Assembly (NCBI GenBank): GCA_964057225.1
Contig: OZ059896.1
Coordinates: 4,030,001 to 4,094,000 of the forward strand
DNA: 64,000 nucleotides
DNA from: Auanema rhodensis
Taxonomy: Eukaryota; Nematoda; Chromadorea; Rhabditida; Rhabditidae
Direction of reading: 5' to 3'
In this document: positions 21,419 to 33,322 of the stretch, piece by piece
Numbering within the stretch: the stretch's first letter is position 1
Layout of the letters: each line of letters starts with the position of its first letter
Notes under the pieces: model-generated
Databases searched by the model: none
Seen by the model: only the letters and a program-made list of their open reading frames with translations
Told to the model about the DNA's origin: nothing
Translations under genes and position numbers: made by a program

Positions 21419-22590
21419 TAAAATCAAGTATTAAAAACAAAGAAGAAGTATCAAGAAGGATTTTCAATAAGAAAACATGAAGAAATTTTAACAAATACAA
21501 ATAAGAATGAGAAAATTATCAAGAGATGTATAACATATTATAGAGTATCAGTAAACATTTAAAATATGAACAGGTTTCAAAAAAAGTAATATCAACTCAT
21601 GGGGAAATCAAGTTTTAAAAGCAAAGAAGAAGTATCAAGAAGGATTTTCATTAAGAAAACATGAAGAAATTTTAACAAATACAAATAAGAATGAGAAAAT
21701 TATCAAGAGATGTATAACATATTATAGAGTATCAGTAAACATTTAAAATATGAACAGGTTTCAAAAAAAGTAATATCAATTCATGGGTAAGTATTAAAAG
21801 CAGAGAAGAAGTATCAAGAAGGATTTTCAGTAAGAAAACATGAAGAAATTTTAACAAATACAAAGAAGAATGAAAAAATTATCAAGAGATGCATAACGTA
21901 TTATAGAGTATCAGTAAACATTTAAAATATGAACAGGTTTCAAAAAAAGTAATATCATTTCATGGGGAAGTATTAAAAGCAAAGAAGAAGTATCAAGAAG
22001 CATTTTCAGTAAGATAACATGAAGAAATTTCAACAAATACAAAAAAGAATGAGAAAATTATCAAGAGATGCATAACGTATTATAGAGTATCAGTAAACAT
22101 TTAAAATATGAACAGGTTTCAAAAAAAGTAATATCATTTCATGGGGAAGTATTAAAAGCAAAGAAGAAGTATCAAGAAGGATTTTCAATAAGAAAACATG
22201 AAGAAATTTTAACAAATACAAAGAAGAATGAAAAAATTATCAAGAGATGCATAACGTATTATAGAGTATCAGTAAACATTTAAAATATGAACAGGTTTCA
22301 AAAAAAGTAATATCATTTCATGGGGAAGTATTAAAAGCAAAGAAGAAGTATCAAGAAGGATTTTCAATAAGAAAACATGAAGAAATTTTAACAAATACAA
22401 AGAAGAATGAAAAAATTATCAAGAGATGCATAACGTATTATAGAGTATCAGTAAACATTTAAAATATGAACAGGTTTCAAAAAAAGTAATATCATTTCAT
22501 GGGGAAGTATTAAAAGCAAAGAAGAAGTATCAAGAAGGATTTTCAATAAGAAAACATGAAGAAATTTCAACAAATACAAATAAGAATGAA
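21091..22590 (+). repeat. 184-bp family, plus-strand segment 2
   Basis: About eight units in plus orientation. The first two are A-subfamily and the rest are mainly B-subfamily. The last few B units (about 21,950-22,590) are nearly identical to each other. It begins at AGCATTTTCAGTAAG and ends at ATAAGAATGA, where the strand flips back. Confidence 0.88.
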
Positions 22591-24049
22591 AGAACCTTCT
22601 TGATACTTCTTCTTTGCATTTAAAACTTGATTTTACCATGACTTGTTATAACTTTTTTTGAAACCTGTTCATATTTAAAATGTTTACTGATACTCTATAG
22701 TACGTTATATATCTCTTGATAATTTTCTCATTCTTATTTGTATTTGTTGAAATTTCTTCATGTTTTCTTATTGAAAATCCTTCTTGTTACTTCTTCTTTG
22801 CTTTTAATACTTCCCCATGAAATGATATTACCTTTTTTGAAACCTGTTCATATTTTAAATGTTTACTGATACTCTATAATATGTTATACATCTCTTGATA
22901 ATTTTCTCATTCTTATTTGTATTTGTTGAAATTTCTTCATGTTATCTTACTGAAAATGCTTCTTGATACTTTTTTTTGTTTTTAATACTTGATTTTACCT
23001 TGACTTGATATTACTTTCTTTCGTATCATGTTCATGGAATAAATAATAGTTTACTCTAGTATACTTTGTACATCTCTTGATAATTTTCTCATTCTTATTT
23101 GTATTTGTTGAAATTTCTTCATGTTTTCTTATTGAAAATCCTTCTTGATACTTCTTCTTCGCTTTTAATACTTCCCCATGAAATGATATTACTTTTTTTG
23201 AAACCTGTTCATATTTTAAATGTTTACTGATACTCTATTATACGTTATGCATCTCTTGATAATTTTTTCATTCTTCTTTGTATTTGTTAAAATTTCTTCA
23301 TGTTTTCTTACTGAAAATCCTTCTTGATACTTCTTCTCTGCTTTTAATACTTCCCCATGAATTGATATTACTTTTTTTGAAACCTGTTCATATTTCAAAT
23401 GTTTACTGATACTCTATAATATGTTATGCATCTTTCGATAATTTTCTCATTCTTTTTTGTATTTGTTAAAATTTCTTCATGTTTTCTTTTTGAAAATCCT
23501 TCTTGATACTTCTTCTTTGCTTTTAAAACTTGATTTTACCATGATTTGTTATAACTTTTTTTGAAACCTGTTCATATTTTAAATGTTTACTGATACTCTA
23601 TAATACGTTATGCATCTCTTGATAATTTTTTCATTCTTCTTTGTATTTGTTAAAAATTTCTTCATGTTTTCTTACTGAAAATCCTTCTTGATACTTCTTC
23701 TCTGCTTTTAATACTTCCCCATGAATTGATATTACTTTTTTTGAAACCTGTTCATATTTCAAATGTTTACTGATACTCTATAATATGTTATGCATCTTTC
23801 GATAATTTTCTCATTCTTTTTTGTATTTGTTAAAATTTCTTCATGTTTTCTTACTGAAAATCCTTCTTGATACTTCTTCTTTTCTTTTAAAACTTGATTT
23901 TACCATGACTTGTTATAACTTTTTTTGAAACCTGTTCATATTTAAAATGTTTACTGATACTCTATAAAACGTTATATATCTCTTGATAATTTTCTCATTC
24001 TTATTTGTATTTGTTGAAATATCTTCATGTTTTCTTATTGAAAATCCTT

Positions 24050-25065
24050 CTTGATACTTCTTCTTTGCTTTTAAAACTTGATTTTTCCATGACTTGTTAT
24101 AACTTTTTTTGAAACCTGTTCATATTTAAAATGTTTACTGATACTCTATAGTACGTTATATATCTCTTGATAATTTTCTCATTCTTCTGTGTATTTGTTA
24201 AAATTTCTTCATGTTTTCCTACTGAAGATGCTTCTTGATACTTTTTTTTGTTTTTAATACTTGATTTTACCATGACTTGTTATAACTTTCTTTCGTATCA
24301 TGTTCATGGAATAAATAATATTTTACTCTAGTATATTTTGTACATCTCTTGATAATTTTCTCATTCTTTTTTGTATTTGTTAAAATTTCTTCCTGTTTTC
24401 TTACTGAAAATGCTTCTTGATACTTTTTTTTTGTTTTTAATACTTGATTTTATCATGACTTGATTTTACTTTTGTTGAAACCTGTTCATATTTTAAATGT
24501 TTGCTGATACTCTAGTATACTTTGTACATCTTTCGATAATTTTGTCATTCTTTTTTGTATTTGTTAAAATTTCTTCATGTTTTCTTACTGAAAATCCTTC
24601 TTGATACTTCTTCTTTGCTTTTAAAACTTGATTTTACCATGACTTGTTATAACTTTTTTTGAAACCTGTTCATATTTAAAATGTTTACTGATACTCTATA
24701 GTACGTTATATATCTCTTGATAATTTTCTCATTCTTATTTGTATTTGTTAAAATTTCTTCATGTTTTCTTACTGAAAATGCTTCTTGATACTTTTTTTTG
24801 TTTTTAAAACTTGATTTTATCATGACTTGATATTACTTTCTTTCGTATCTTGTTCATGTAGTAAATAATTATTTACTCTAGTATACTTTGTACATTTCTT
24901 GATAATTTTCTCATTCTTCTTTGTATTCTTAAAAATTTCTTCATGTTTTCTTACTGAAAATCCTTCTTGATACTTCTTCTTTGCTTTTAAAACTCGATTT
25001 TCCCATGAATTGATATTACTTTTTTTGAAACCTGTTCATATTTTAAATGTTTACTGATACTCTAT
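24050..25065 (-). repeat. Internal duplication of the 184-bp array, copy 1
   Basis: About 1,015 bp nearly identical to 27,510-28,525, offset 3,460 bp. Visible differences include TTGCTGATAC here against TTACTGATAC there, and ATTTTTCCAT against ATTTTACCAT near the left edge. The rare marks ATTCTTCTGTGTATTTG and CCTACTGAAGATGC occur in both. Confidence 0.85.
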
Positions 25066-27509
25066 TATACGTTATGCATCTCTTGATAATTTTTTCATTC
25101 TTCTTTGTATTTGTTAAAATTTCTTCATGTTTTCTTACTGAAAATCCTTCTTGATACTTCTTCTCTGCTTTTAATACTTCCCCATGAAATGATATTACCT
25201 TTTTTGAAACCTGTTCATATTTTAAATGTTTACTGATACTCTATAATATGTTATACATCTCTTGATAATTTTCTCATTCTTATTTGTATTTGTTGAAATT
25301 TCTTCATGTTATCTTACTGAAAATGCTTCTTGATACTTTTTTTTGTTTTTAATACTTGATTTTACCTTGACTTGATATTACTTTCTTTCGTATCATGTTC
25401 ATGGAATAAATAATAGTTTACTCTAGTATACTTTGTACATCTCTTGATAATTTTCTCATTCTTATTTGTATTTGTTGAAATTTCTTCATGTTTTCTTATT
25501 GAAAATCCTTCTTGATACTTCTTCTTCGCTTTTAATACTTCCCCATGAAATGATATTACTTTTTTTGAAACCTGTTCATATTTTAAATGTTTACTGATAC
25601 TCTATTATACGTTATGCATCTCTTGATAATTTTTTCATTCTTCTTTGTATTTGTTAAAATTTCTTCATGTTTTCTTACTGAAAATCCTTCTTGATACTTC
25701 TTTCTGCTTTTAATACTTCCCCATGAATTGATATTACTTTTTTTGAAACCTGTTCATATTTCAAATGTTTACTGATACTCTATAATATGTTATGCATCTT
25801 TCGATAATTTTCTCATTCTTTTTTGTATTTGTTAAAATTTCTTCATGTTTTCTTACTGAAAATCCTTCTTGATACTTCTTCTTTTCTTTTAAAACTTGAT
25901 TTTACCATGACTTGTTATAACTTTTTTTGAAACCTGTTCATATTTAAAATGTTTACTGATACTCTATAGTACGTTATATATCTCTTGATAATTTTCTCAT
26001 TCTTATTTGTATTTGTTGAAATATCTTCATGTTTTCTTATTGAAAATCCTTCTTGATACTTCTTCTTTGCTTTCAAAACTTGATTTTACCATGATTTGTT
26101 ATAACTTTTTTTGAAACCTGTTCATATTTTAAATGTTTACTGATACTCTATAATACGTTATGCATCTCTTGATAATTTTTTCATTCTTCTTTGTATTTGT
26201 TAAAAATTTCTTCATGTTTTCTTACTGAAAATCCTTCTTGATACTTCTTCTCTGCTTTTAATACTTCCCCATGAATTGATATTACTTTTTTTGAAACCTG
26301 TTCATATTTCAAATGTTTACTGATACTCTATAATATGTTATGCATCTTTCGATAATTTTCTCATTCTTTTTTGTATTTGTTAAAATTTCTTCATGTTTTC
26401 TTACTGAAAATCCTTCTTGATACTTCTTCTTTTCTTTTAAAACTTGATTTTACCATGACTTGTTATAACTTTTTTTGAAACCTGTTCATATTTAAAATGT
26501 TTACTGATACTCTATAGTACGTTATATATCTCTTGATAATTTTCTCATTCTTATTTGTATTTGTTGAAATATCTTCATGTTTTCTTATTGAAAATCCTTC
26601 TTGATACTTCTTCTTTGCTTTTAAAACTTGATTTTACCATGACTTGTTATAACTTTTTTTGAAACCTGTTCATATTTAAAATGTTTACTGATACTCTATA
26701 GTACGTTATATATCTCTTGATAATTTTCTCATTCTTCTGTGTATTTGTTAAAATATCTTCATGTTTTCTTATTGAAAATCCTTCTTGATACTTCTTCTTT
26801 GCTTTTAAAACTTGATTTTACCATGACTTGTTATAACTTTTTTTGAAACCTGTTCATATTTAAAATGTTTACTGATACTCTATAGTACGTTATATATCTC
26901 TTGATAATTTTCTCATTCTTATTTGTATTTGTTGAAATATCTTCATGTTTTCTTATTGAAAATCCTTCTTGATACTTCTTCTTTGCTTTTAAAACTTGAT
27001 TTTACCATGACTTGTTATAACTTTTTTTGAAACCTGTTTATATTTAAAATGTTTACTGATACTCTATAGTACGTTATATATCTCTTGATAATTTTCTCAT
27101 TCTTATTTGTATTTGTTGAAATTTCTTCATGTTTTCTTATTGAAAATCCTTCTTGATACTTCTTCTTTGCTTTTAATACTTCCCCATGAAATGATATTAC
27201 TTTTTTCGAAATCTGTTCATATTTTAAATGTTTACTGATACTCTATAATACGTTATGCATCTCTTGATAATTTTTTCATTCTTCTTTGTATTTGTTAAAA
27301 TTTCTTCATGTTTTCTTACTGAAAATCCTTCTTGATACTTCTTCTCTGCTTTTAATACTTCCCCATGAATTGATATTACTTTTTTTGAAACCTGTTCATA
27401 TTCCAAATGTTTACTGATACTCTATAATATGTTATGCATCTTTCGATAATTTTCTCATTCTTTTTTGTATTTGTTAAAATTTCTTCATGTTTTCTTACTG
27501 AAAATCCTT

Positions 27510-28525
27510 CTTGATACTTCTTCTTTGCTTTTAAAACTTGATTTTACCATGACTTGTTATAACTTTTTTTGAAACCTGTTCATATTTAAAATGTTTACTG
27601 ATACTCTATAGTACGTTATATATCTCTTGATAATTTTCTCATTCTTCTGTGTATTTGTTAAAATTTCTTCATGTTTTCCTACTGAAGATGCTTCTTGATA
27701 CTTTTTTTTGTTTTTAATACTTGATTTTACCATGACTTGTTATAACTTTCTTTCGTATCATGTTCATGGAATAAATAATATTTTACTCTAGTATATTTTG
27801 TACATCTCTTGATAATTTTCTCATTCTTTTTTGTATTTGTTAAAATTTCTTCCTGTTTTCTTACTGAAAATGCTTCTTGATACTTTTTTTTTGTTTTTAA
27901 TACTTGATTTTATCATGACTTGATTTTACTTTTGTTGAAACCTGTTCATATTTTAAATGTTTACTGATACTCTAGTATACTTTGTACATCTTTCGATAAT
28001 TTTGTCATTCTTTTTTGTATTTGTTAAAATTTCTTCATGTTTTCTTACTGAAAATCCTTCTTGATACTTCTTCTTTGCTTTTAAAACTTGATTTTACCAT
28101 GACTTGTTATAACTTTTTTTGAAACCTGTTCATATTTAAAATGTTTACTGATACTCTATAGTACGTTATATATCTCTTGATAATTTTCTCATTCTTATTT
28201 GTATTTGTTAAAATTTCTTCATGTTTTCTTACTGAAAATGCTTCTTGATACTTTTTTTTGTTTTTAAAACTTGATTTTATCATGACTTGATATTACTTTC
28301 TTTCGTATCTTGTTCATGTAGTAAATAATTATTTACTCTAGTATACTTTGTACATTTCTTGATAATTTTCTCATTCTTCTTTGTATTCTTAAAAATTTCT
28401 TCATGTTTTCTTACTGAAAATCCTTCTTGATACTTCTTCTTTGCTTTTAAAACTCGATTTTCCCATGAATTGATATTACTTTTTTTGAAACCTGTTCATA
28501 TTTTAAATGTTTACTGATACTCTAT
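27510..28525 (-). repeat. Internal duplication of the 184-bp array, copy 2
   Basis: Second copy of the 24,050-25,065 block in the same orientation. The right edge is set where TCTATTATACGTTATGCATC in copy 1 becomes TCTATAATACGTTATACATT here. Confidence 0.85.
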
Positions 28526-30954
28526 AATACGTTATACATTTCTTGATAATTTTCTCATTCTTCTTTGTATTTGTTAAAATTTCTTCATGTTTTCTTATTG
28601 AAAATCCTTCTTGATACTTCTTCTTTGTTTTTAATACTTGATTTTATCATGACTTGATATTACTTTCTTTCGTATCTTGTTCATGTAGTAAATAATTATT
28701 TACTCTAGTATACTTTGTACATTTCTTGATAATTTTCTCATTCTTATTTGTATTTGTTAAAATTTCTTCATGTTTTCTTACTGAAAATGCTTCTTGATAC
28801 TTTTTTTTTGTTTTTAATACTTGATTTTACCATGACTTGTTATAACTTTCTTTCGTATCCTGTTCATGGAATAAATAATAGTTTACTCTAGTATACTTTG
28901 TACATTTCTTGATAATTTTCTCATTCTTATTTGTATTTGTTAAAATTTCTTCATGTTTTCTTACTGAAAATCCTTCTTGATACTTCTTCTTTGCTTTTAA
29001 AACTTGATTTTACCATGACTTGTTATAACTTTTTTTGAAACCTGTTCATATTTAAAATGTTTACTGATACTCTATAGTACGTTATATATCTCTTGATAAT
29101 TTTCTCATTCTTATTTGTATTTGTTAAAATTTCTTCATGTTTTCTTACTGAAAATGCTTCTTGATACTTTTTTTTGTTTTTAATACTTGATTTTACCATG
29201 ACTTGTTATAACTTTCTTTCGTATCCTGTTCATGGAATAAATAATAGTTTACTCTTGTATACTTTGTACATCTCCTGATAATTTTCTCATTCTTCTTTGT
29301 ATTCTTGAAAATTTCTTCATGTTTTCTTACTGAAAATCCTTCTTGATACTTCTTCTTTGCTTTTAAAACTCGATTTTCCCATGAATTGATATTACTTTTT
29401 TTGAAACCTGTTCATATTTTAAATGTTTACTGATACTCTATAATACGTTATACATTTCTTGATAATTTTCTCATTCTTCTTTGTATTTGTTAAAATTTCT
29501 TCATGTTTTCTTATTGAAAATCCTTCTTGATACTTCTTCTTTGCTTTTAATACTTCCCCATGAAATGATATTACTTTTTTTGAAACCTGTTCATATTTTA
29601 AATGTTTACTGATACTCTATAATATGTTATGCATCTTTCGATAATTTTCTCATTCTTTTTTGTATTTGTTAAAATTTCTTCATGTTTTCTTACTGAAAAT
29701 CCTTCTTGATACTTCTTCTTTGCTTTTAAAACTTGATTTTACCATGACTTGTTATAACTTTTTTTGAAACCTGTTCATATTTAAAATGTTTACTGATACT
29801 CTATAATACGTTATGCATCTCTTGATAATTTTTTCATTCTTCTTTGTATTTGTTAAAATTTCTTCATGTTTTCTTACTGAAAATCCTTCTTGATACTTTT
29901 TTTTTGTTTTTAATACTTGATTTTATCATGACTTGATATTACTTTTGTTGAAACCTGTTCATATTTTAAATGTTTACTGATACTCTAGTATAATTTGTAC
30001 ATCTTTCGATAATTTTCTCATTCTTCTTTGTATTTGTTAAAATTTCTTCATGTTTTCTTGCTGAAAATCCTTCTTGATACTTCTTCTTTGCTTTTAAAAC
30101 TTGATTTTACCATGACTTGTTATAACTTTTTTTGAAACCTGTTCATATTTAAAATGTTTACTGATACTCTATAGTACGTTATATATCTCTTGATAATTTT
30201 CTCATTCTTCTTTGTATTTGTTAAAATTTCTTCATGTTTTCTTACTGAAAATCCTTCTTGATACTTCTTCTTTGCTTTTAAAACTTGATTTTACCATGAC
30301 TTGTTATAACTTTTTTTGAAACCTGTTCATATTTAAAATGTTTACTGATACTCTATAATACGTTATGCATCTCTTGATAATTTTTTCATTCTTCTTTGTA
30401 TTTGTTAAAATTTCTTCATGTTTTCTTACTGAAAATCCTTCTTGATACTTCTTCTTTGCTTTTAAAACTTGATTTTACCATGACTTGTTATAACTTTTTT
30501 TGAAACCTGTTCATATTCCAAATGTTTACTGATACTCTATAATATGTTATGCATCTTTCGATAATTTTCTCATTCTTTTTTGTATTTGTTAAAATTTCTT
30601 CATGTTTTCTTACTGAAAATCCTTCTTGATACTTCTTCTTTGCTTTTAAAACTTGATTTTACCATGACTTGTTATAACTTTTTTTGAAACCTGTTCATAT
30701 TCCAAATGTTTACTGATACTCTATAATATGTTATGCATCTTTCGATAATTTTCTCATTCTTTTTTGTATTTGTTAAAATTTCTTCATGTTTTCCTACTGA
30801 AGATGCTTCTTGATACTTTTTTTTGTTTTTAATACTTGATTTTACCATGACTTGTTATAACTTTCTTTCGTATCATGTTCATGGAATAAATAATATTTTA
30901 CTCTAGTATATTTTGTACATCTCTTGATAATTTTCTCATTCTTTTTTGTATTTG

Positions 30955-32057
30955 TTAAAATTTCTTCCTGTTTTCTTACTGAAAATGCTTCTTGATACTT
31001 TTTTTTTGTTTTTAATACTTGATTTTATCATGACTTGATTTTACTTTTGTTGAAACCTGTTCATATTTTAAATGTTTACTGATACTCTAGTATACTTTGT
31101 ACATCTTTCGATAATTTTGTCATTCTGTTTTGTATTTGTTAAAATTTCTTCATGTTTTCTTACTGAAAATGCTTCTTGATACTTTTTTTTTGTTTTAATA
31201 CTTGATTTTATCATGACTTGATTTTACTTTTGTTGAAACCTGTTCATATTTTAAATGTTTACTGATACTCTAGTATACTTTGTACATCTTTCGCTAATTT
31301 TCTCATTCTTCTTTGTATTTGTTAAAATTTCTTCATGTTTTCTTACTGAAAATCCTTCTTGATACTTCTTCTTTGCTTTTAAAACTTGATTTTACCATGA
31401 CTTGTTATAACTTTTTTTGAAACCTGTTCATATTTAAAATGTTTACTGATACTCTATAGTACGTTATGCATCTCTTGATAATTTTTTCATTCTTCTTTGT
31501 ATTTGTTAAAATTTCTTCCTGTTTTCTTACTGAAAATGCTTCTTGATACTTTTTTTTTGTTTTTAATACTTGATTTTATCATGACTTGATTTTACTTTTG
31601 TTGAAACCTGTTCATATTTTAAATGTTTACTGATACTCTAGTATACTTTGTACATCTTTCGATAATTTTGTCATTCTGTTTTGTATTTGTTAAAATTTCT
31701 TCATGTTTTCTTACTGAAAATGCTTCTTGATACTTTTTTTTTGTTTTAATACTTGATTTTATCATGACTTGATTTTACTTTTGTTGAAACCTGTTCATAT
31801 TTTAAATGTTTACTGATACTCTAGTATACTTTGTACATCTTTCGCTAATTTTCTCATTCTTCTTTGTATTTGTTAAAATTTCTTCATGTTTTCTTACTGA
31901 AAATCCTTCTTGATACTTCTTCTTTGCTTTTAAAACTTGATTTTACCATGACTTGTTATAACTTTTTTTGAAACCTGTTCATATTTAAAATGTTTACTGA
32001 TACTCTATAGTACGTTATGCATCTCTTGATAATTTTTTCATTCTTCTTTGTATTTGT
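30955..32057 (-). repeat. Two tandem 551-bp higher-order units
   Basis: Three 184-bp units form a composite of 551 bp repeated twice. The rare CATTCTGTTTTGTATTTG occurs at 31,121 and 31,672, and TTCGCTAATTTTC recurs at the same spacing. The few bases at the right edge are approximate. Confidence 0.8.
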
Positions 32058-32249
32058 TAAAATTTCTTCATGTTTTCTTACTGAAAATCCTTCTTGATAC
32101 TTCTTCTCTGCTTTTAATACTTTCCCATGAATTGATATTACTTTTTTTGAAACCTGTTCATATTTTAAATGTTTACTGATACTCTATAATACGTTATGCA
32201 TCTCTTGATAATTTTCTCATTCTTATTTGTATTTGTTAAAATGTGAAAA

Positions 32250-32331
32250 AAAATGTGAAGAATTTTCAAGAAATATAAATAAGATCAAACAATTATCAGG
32301 AGATGTATAGAGTATACTAGAGTAAATAAAC
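32250..32331 (+). repeat. 184-bp family, plus-strand end next to histone block 3
   Basis: AATGTGAAGAATTTTCAAG through AGAGTAAATAAA is the mirror of about 18,588-18,672. The preceding AAAATGTGAAAAAAAATGTG marks the join to the minus array. Confidence 0.8.
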
Positions 32332-32587
32332 CACGCCCACATTCCTAACGTCAATGAAAGCCGAACTGTACAAATGCTAATATATTAACTAGTTAGCTAA
32401 ATCTCTCAATATATACATTATATTTATATATATAAGTATAAATATGAAAAAAAAAGAGAAAAAATAAAAATTAAAAAAAATACAACACTAAGAATATTCA
32501 AATTTTCAAAATAGCATAAGCAAGCAATGAAAATCTAAACAATCATATCATTTTAAAAAAAAGAAAGAGCGGTTGTAGTCAGCATCA

Positions 32588-32611
32588 TTACTTCAACTTC
32601 TAATCAACAAC
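32588..32611 (+). repeat. 24-bp inverted repeat in block 3, inner member
   Basis: Same 24 bases as 17,726-17,749, mirrored from 18,294-18,317. Its partner is at 33,157-33,180. Confidence 0.88.
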
Positions 32612-32654
32612 AAGCACATAGCACAGATAAGTCAATCACTATTTTATTATTCAA

Positions 32655-32699
32655 TCATATAAATTCAAGACCTTTTCCTCCTTTACCACGTTCAGACAT
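32655..32699 (-). pseudogene. Truncated histone H4 (5' fragment), copy 3
   Basis: On the minus strand reads MSERGKGGKGLEFI and then a stop, identical in protein to copy 1. It shares Glu at position 3 and loss of everything after residue 11. Transcription from its promoter would run leftward into the 184-bp array. Confidence 0.88.
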
Positions 32700-32806
32700 G
32701 CTGATCAAGCTGTGTGTTGAATAGTAACCCTAGCATCTCCGTTATATACTAGTGCTGTAGAGGTCACCGCGCAAAAACCCATTGTAATCGCCACCAAGCA
32801 TATTGG
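32700..32806 (-). promoter_or_regulatory. H4-type promoter, copy 3
   Basis: On the minus strand: CCAAT (32,802-32,806), TATATAA (32,742-32,748) and the conserved leader before the ATG. All elements are intact and spaced as in copy 1. It points toward copies 1 and 2 across the 184-bp array. Confidence 0.7.
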
Positions 32807-33135
32807 CGCTTAATTTTGCCGCTCAATTCTAGAAATGTATATTTAAATTTTATATAAACGATAAGAATAACATAAACAACTGTTTATTTGCGAACAAACG
32901 TGGAATAGAAACATGTGAGGCATTAGATATGATCACTGTTGTTGTTATCAACATGAAAGCATAATTAATGAAATTCATAAAAAAAAATAGAGATGGATAT
33001 GGAGTATCAAAGATAGGGATTCTCCTTTACATAAGAGCGAAACATATCATATCAATTATCATTACATAGCAAAAAAAGACAAGACAGACACAGTATTATA
33101 TTATAAATCATTATGAATACATCAAATTTAAATGT

Positions 33136-33151
33136 GGCCCTAAAGAGGGCC
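33136..33151 (-). terminator. Histone-type mRNA 3' stem-loop, copy 3
   Basis: Minus-strand GGCCCT-CTTT-AGGGCC with the same flanks as 17,755-17,770. It lies 28 bases inside the right satellite boundary, oriented so that a leftward transcript leaving the right array would reach it. Confidence 0.75.
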
Positions 33152-33156
33152 GTTGG

Positions 33157-33180
33157 GTTGTTGATTAGAAGTTGAAGTAA
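33157..33180 (-). repeat. 24-bp inverted repeat in block 3, outer member
   Basis: Mirror of 17,726-17,749, at the boundary with the right satellite array. Confidence 0.88.
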
Positions 33181-33298
33181 ATCTGATAACACAGATTGAC
33201 GCAGCTTAAAAATCCGCATCGAATGCACTATACTACATGGAGAAACGCTCAATACAAAAATTAGTTATGATCGTTTGAAAAATGATGCATTAGTGTAT

Positions 33299-33322
33299 GT
33301 TGAGTTTCCATGTACACTCAAC
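33299..33322. other. Conserved 7-bp dyad in the 351-bp monomer (example)
   Basis: GTTGAGT and ACTCAAC are separated by ten bases (TTCCATGTAC). It recurs in essentially every right-array monomer, and with a six-pair stem in L-type monomers, where GTTGAGT reads TTTGAGT. AGTGTA and TACACT overlap it as a second small dyad. Confidence 0.75.

Larger units (their letters stand above)
22591..32249 (-). repeat. 184-bp family, main minus-strand array
   Basis: About 52 units, all in reverse orientation, for example CCTTCTTGATAC at 30,069 and 30,253 (184 bp). A- and B-subfamily units are interspersed, and unit length varies by a few bases through T-run changes. Longer internal duplications show segmental amplification (24,050/27,510, 22,811/25,178, 23,520/26,070, and 551-bp units at about 30,955). 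No gene was found. Short open stretches (for example 23,216-23,398 and 27,224-27,406 on minus) cover single units and are repeat by-products. Confidence 0.93.
32332..33178 (-). other. Histone-locus-derived block, copy 3 (inverted)
   Basis: Reverse-complement copy of 17,728-18,587, holding the AT-rich tract, H4 start, promoter, spacer and 3' stem-loop, and ending exactly where the right 351-bp array begins (AAATCTGATAAC at 33,179). Unlike copy 1 it has GAGCGGCAAAATTAAG and lacks the 12-bp extra segment, in both respects matching copy 2. It keeps TATATAA and codon 13 TTT like copy 1. It therefore carries the majority base at each of these sites and is probably closest to the ancestor. Confidence 0.88.

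Noticed and set aside
23216-27406. 60-codon minus-strand frames at 23,216 and 27,224, and others at 20,545, 20,923 and 22,448.
   Set aside because: Each spans one or two units of the 184-bp repeat or a strand-switch junction, lacks a promoter, and ends at a stop common to the family. They are repeat by-products.
17728-33178. An intact transposon carrying the insert.
   Set aside because: No transposase, reverse transcriptase, LTR or clear target-site duplication is visible. The 24-bp inverted repeats bracket only the histone segment.
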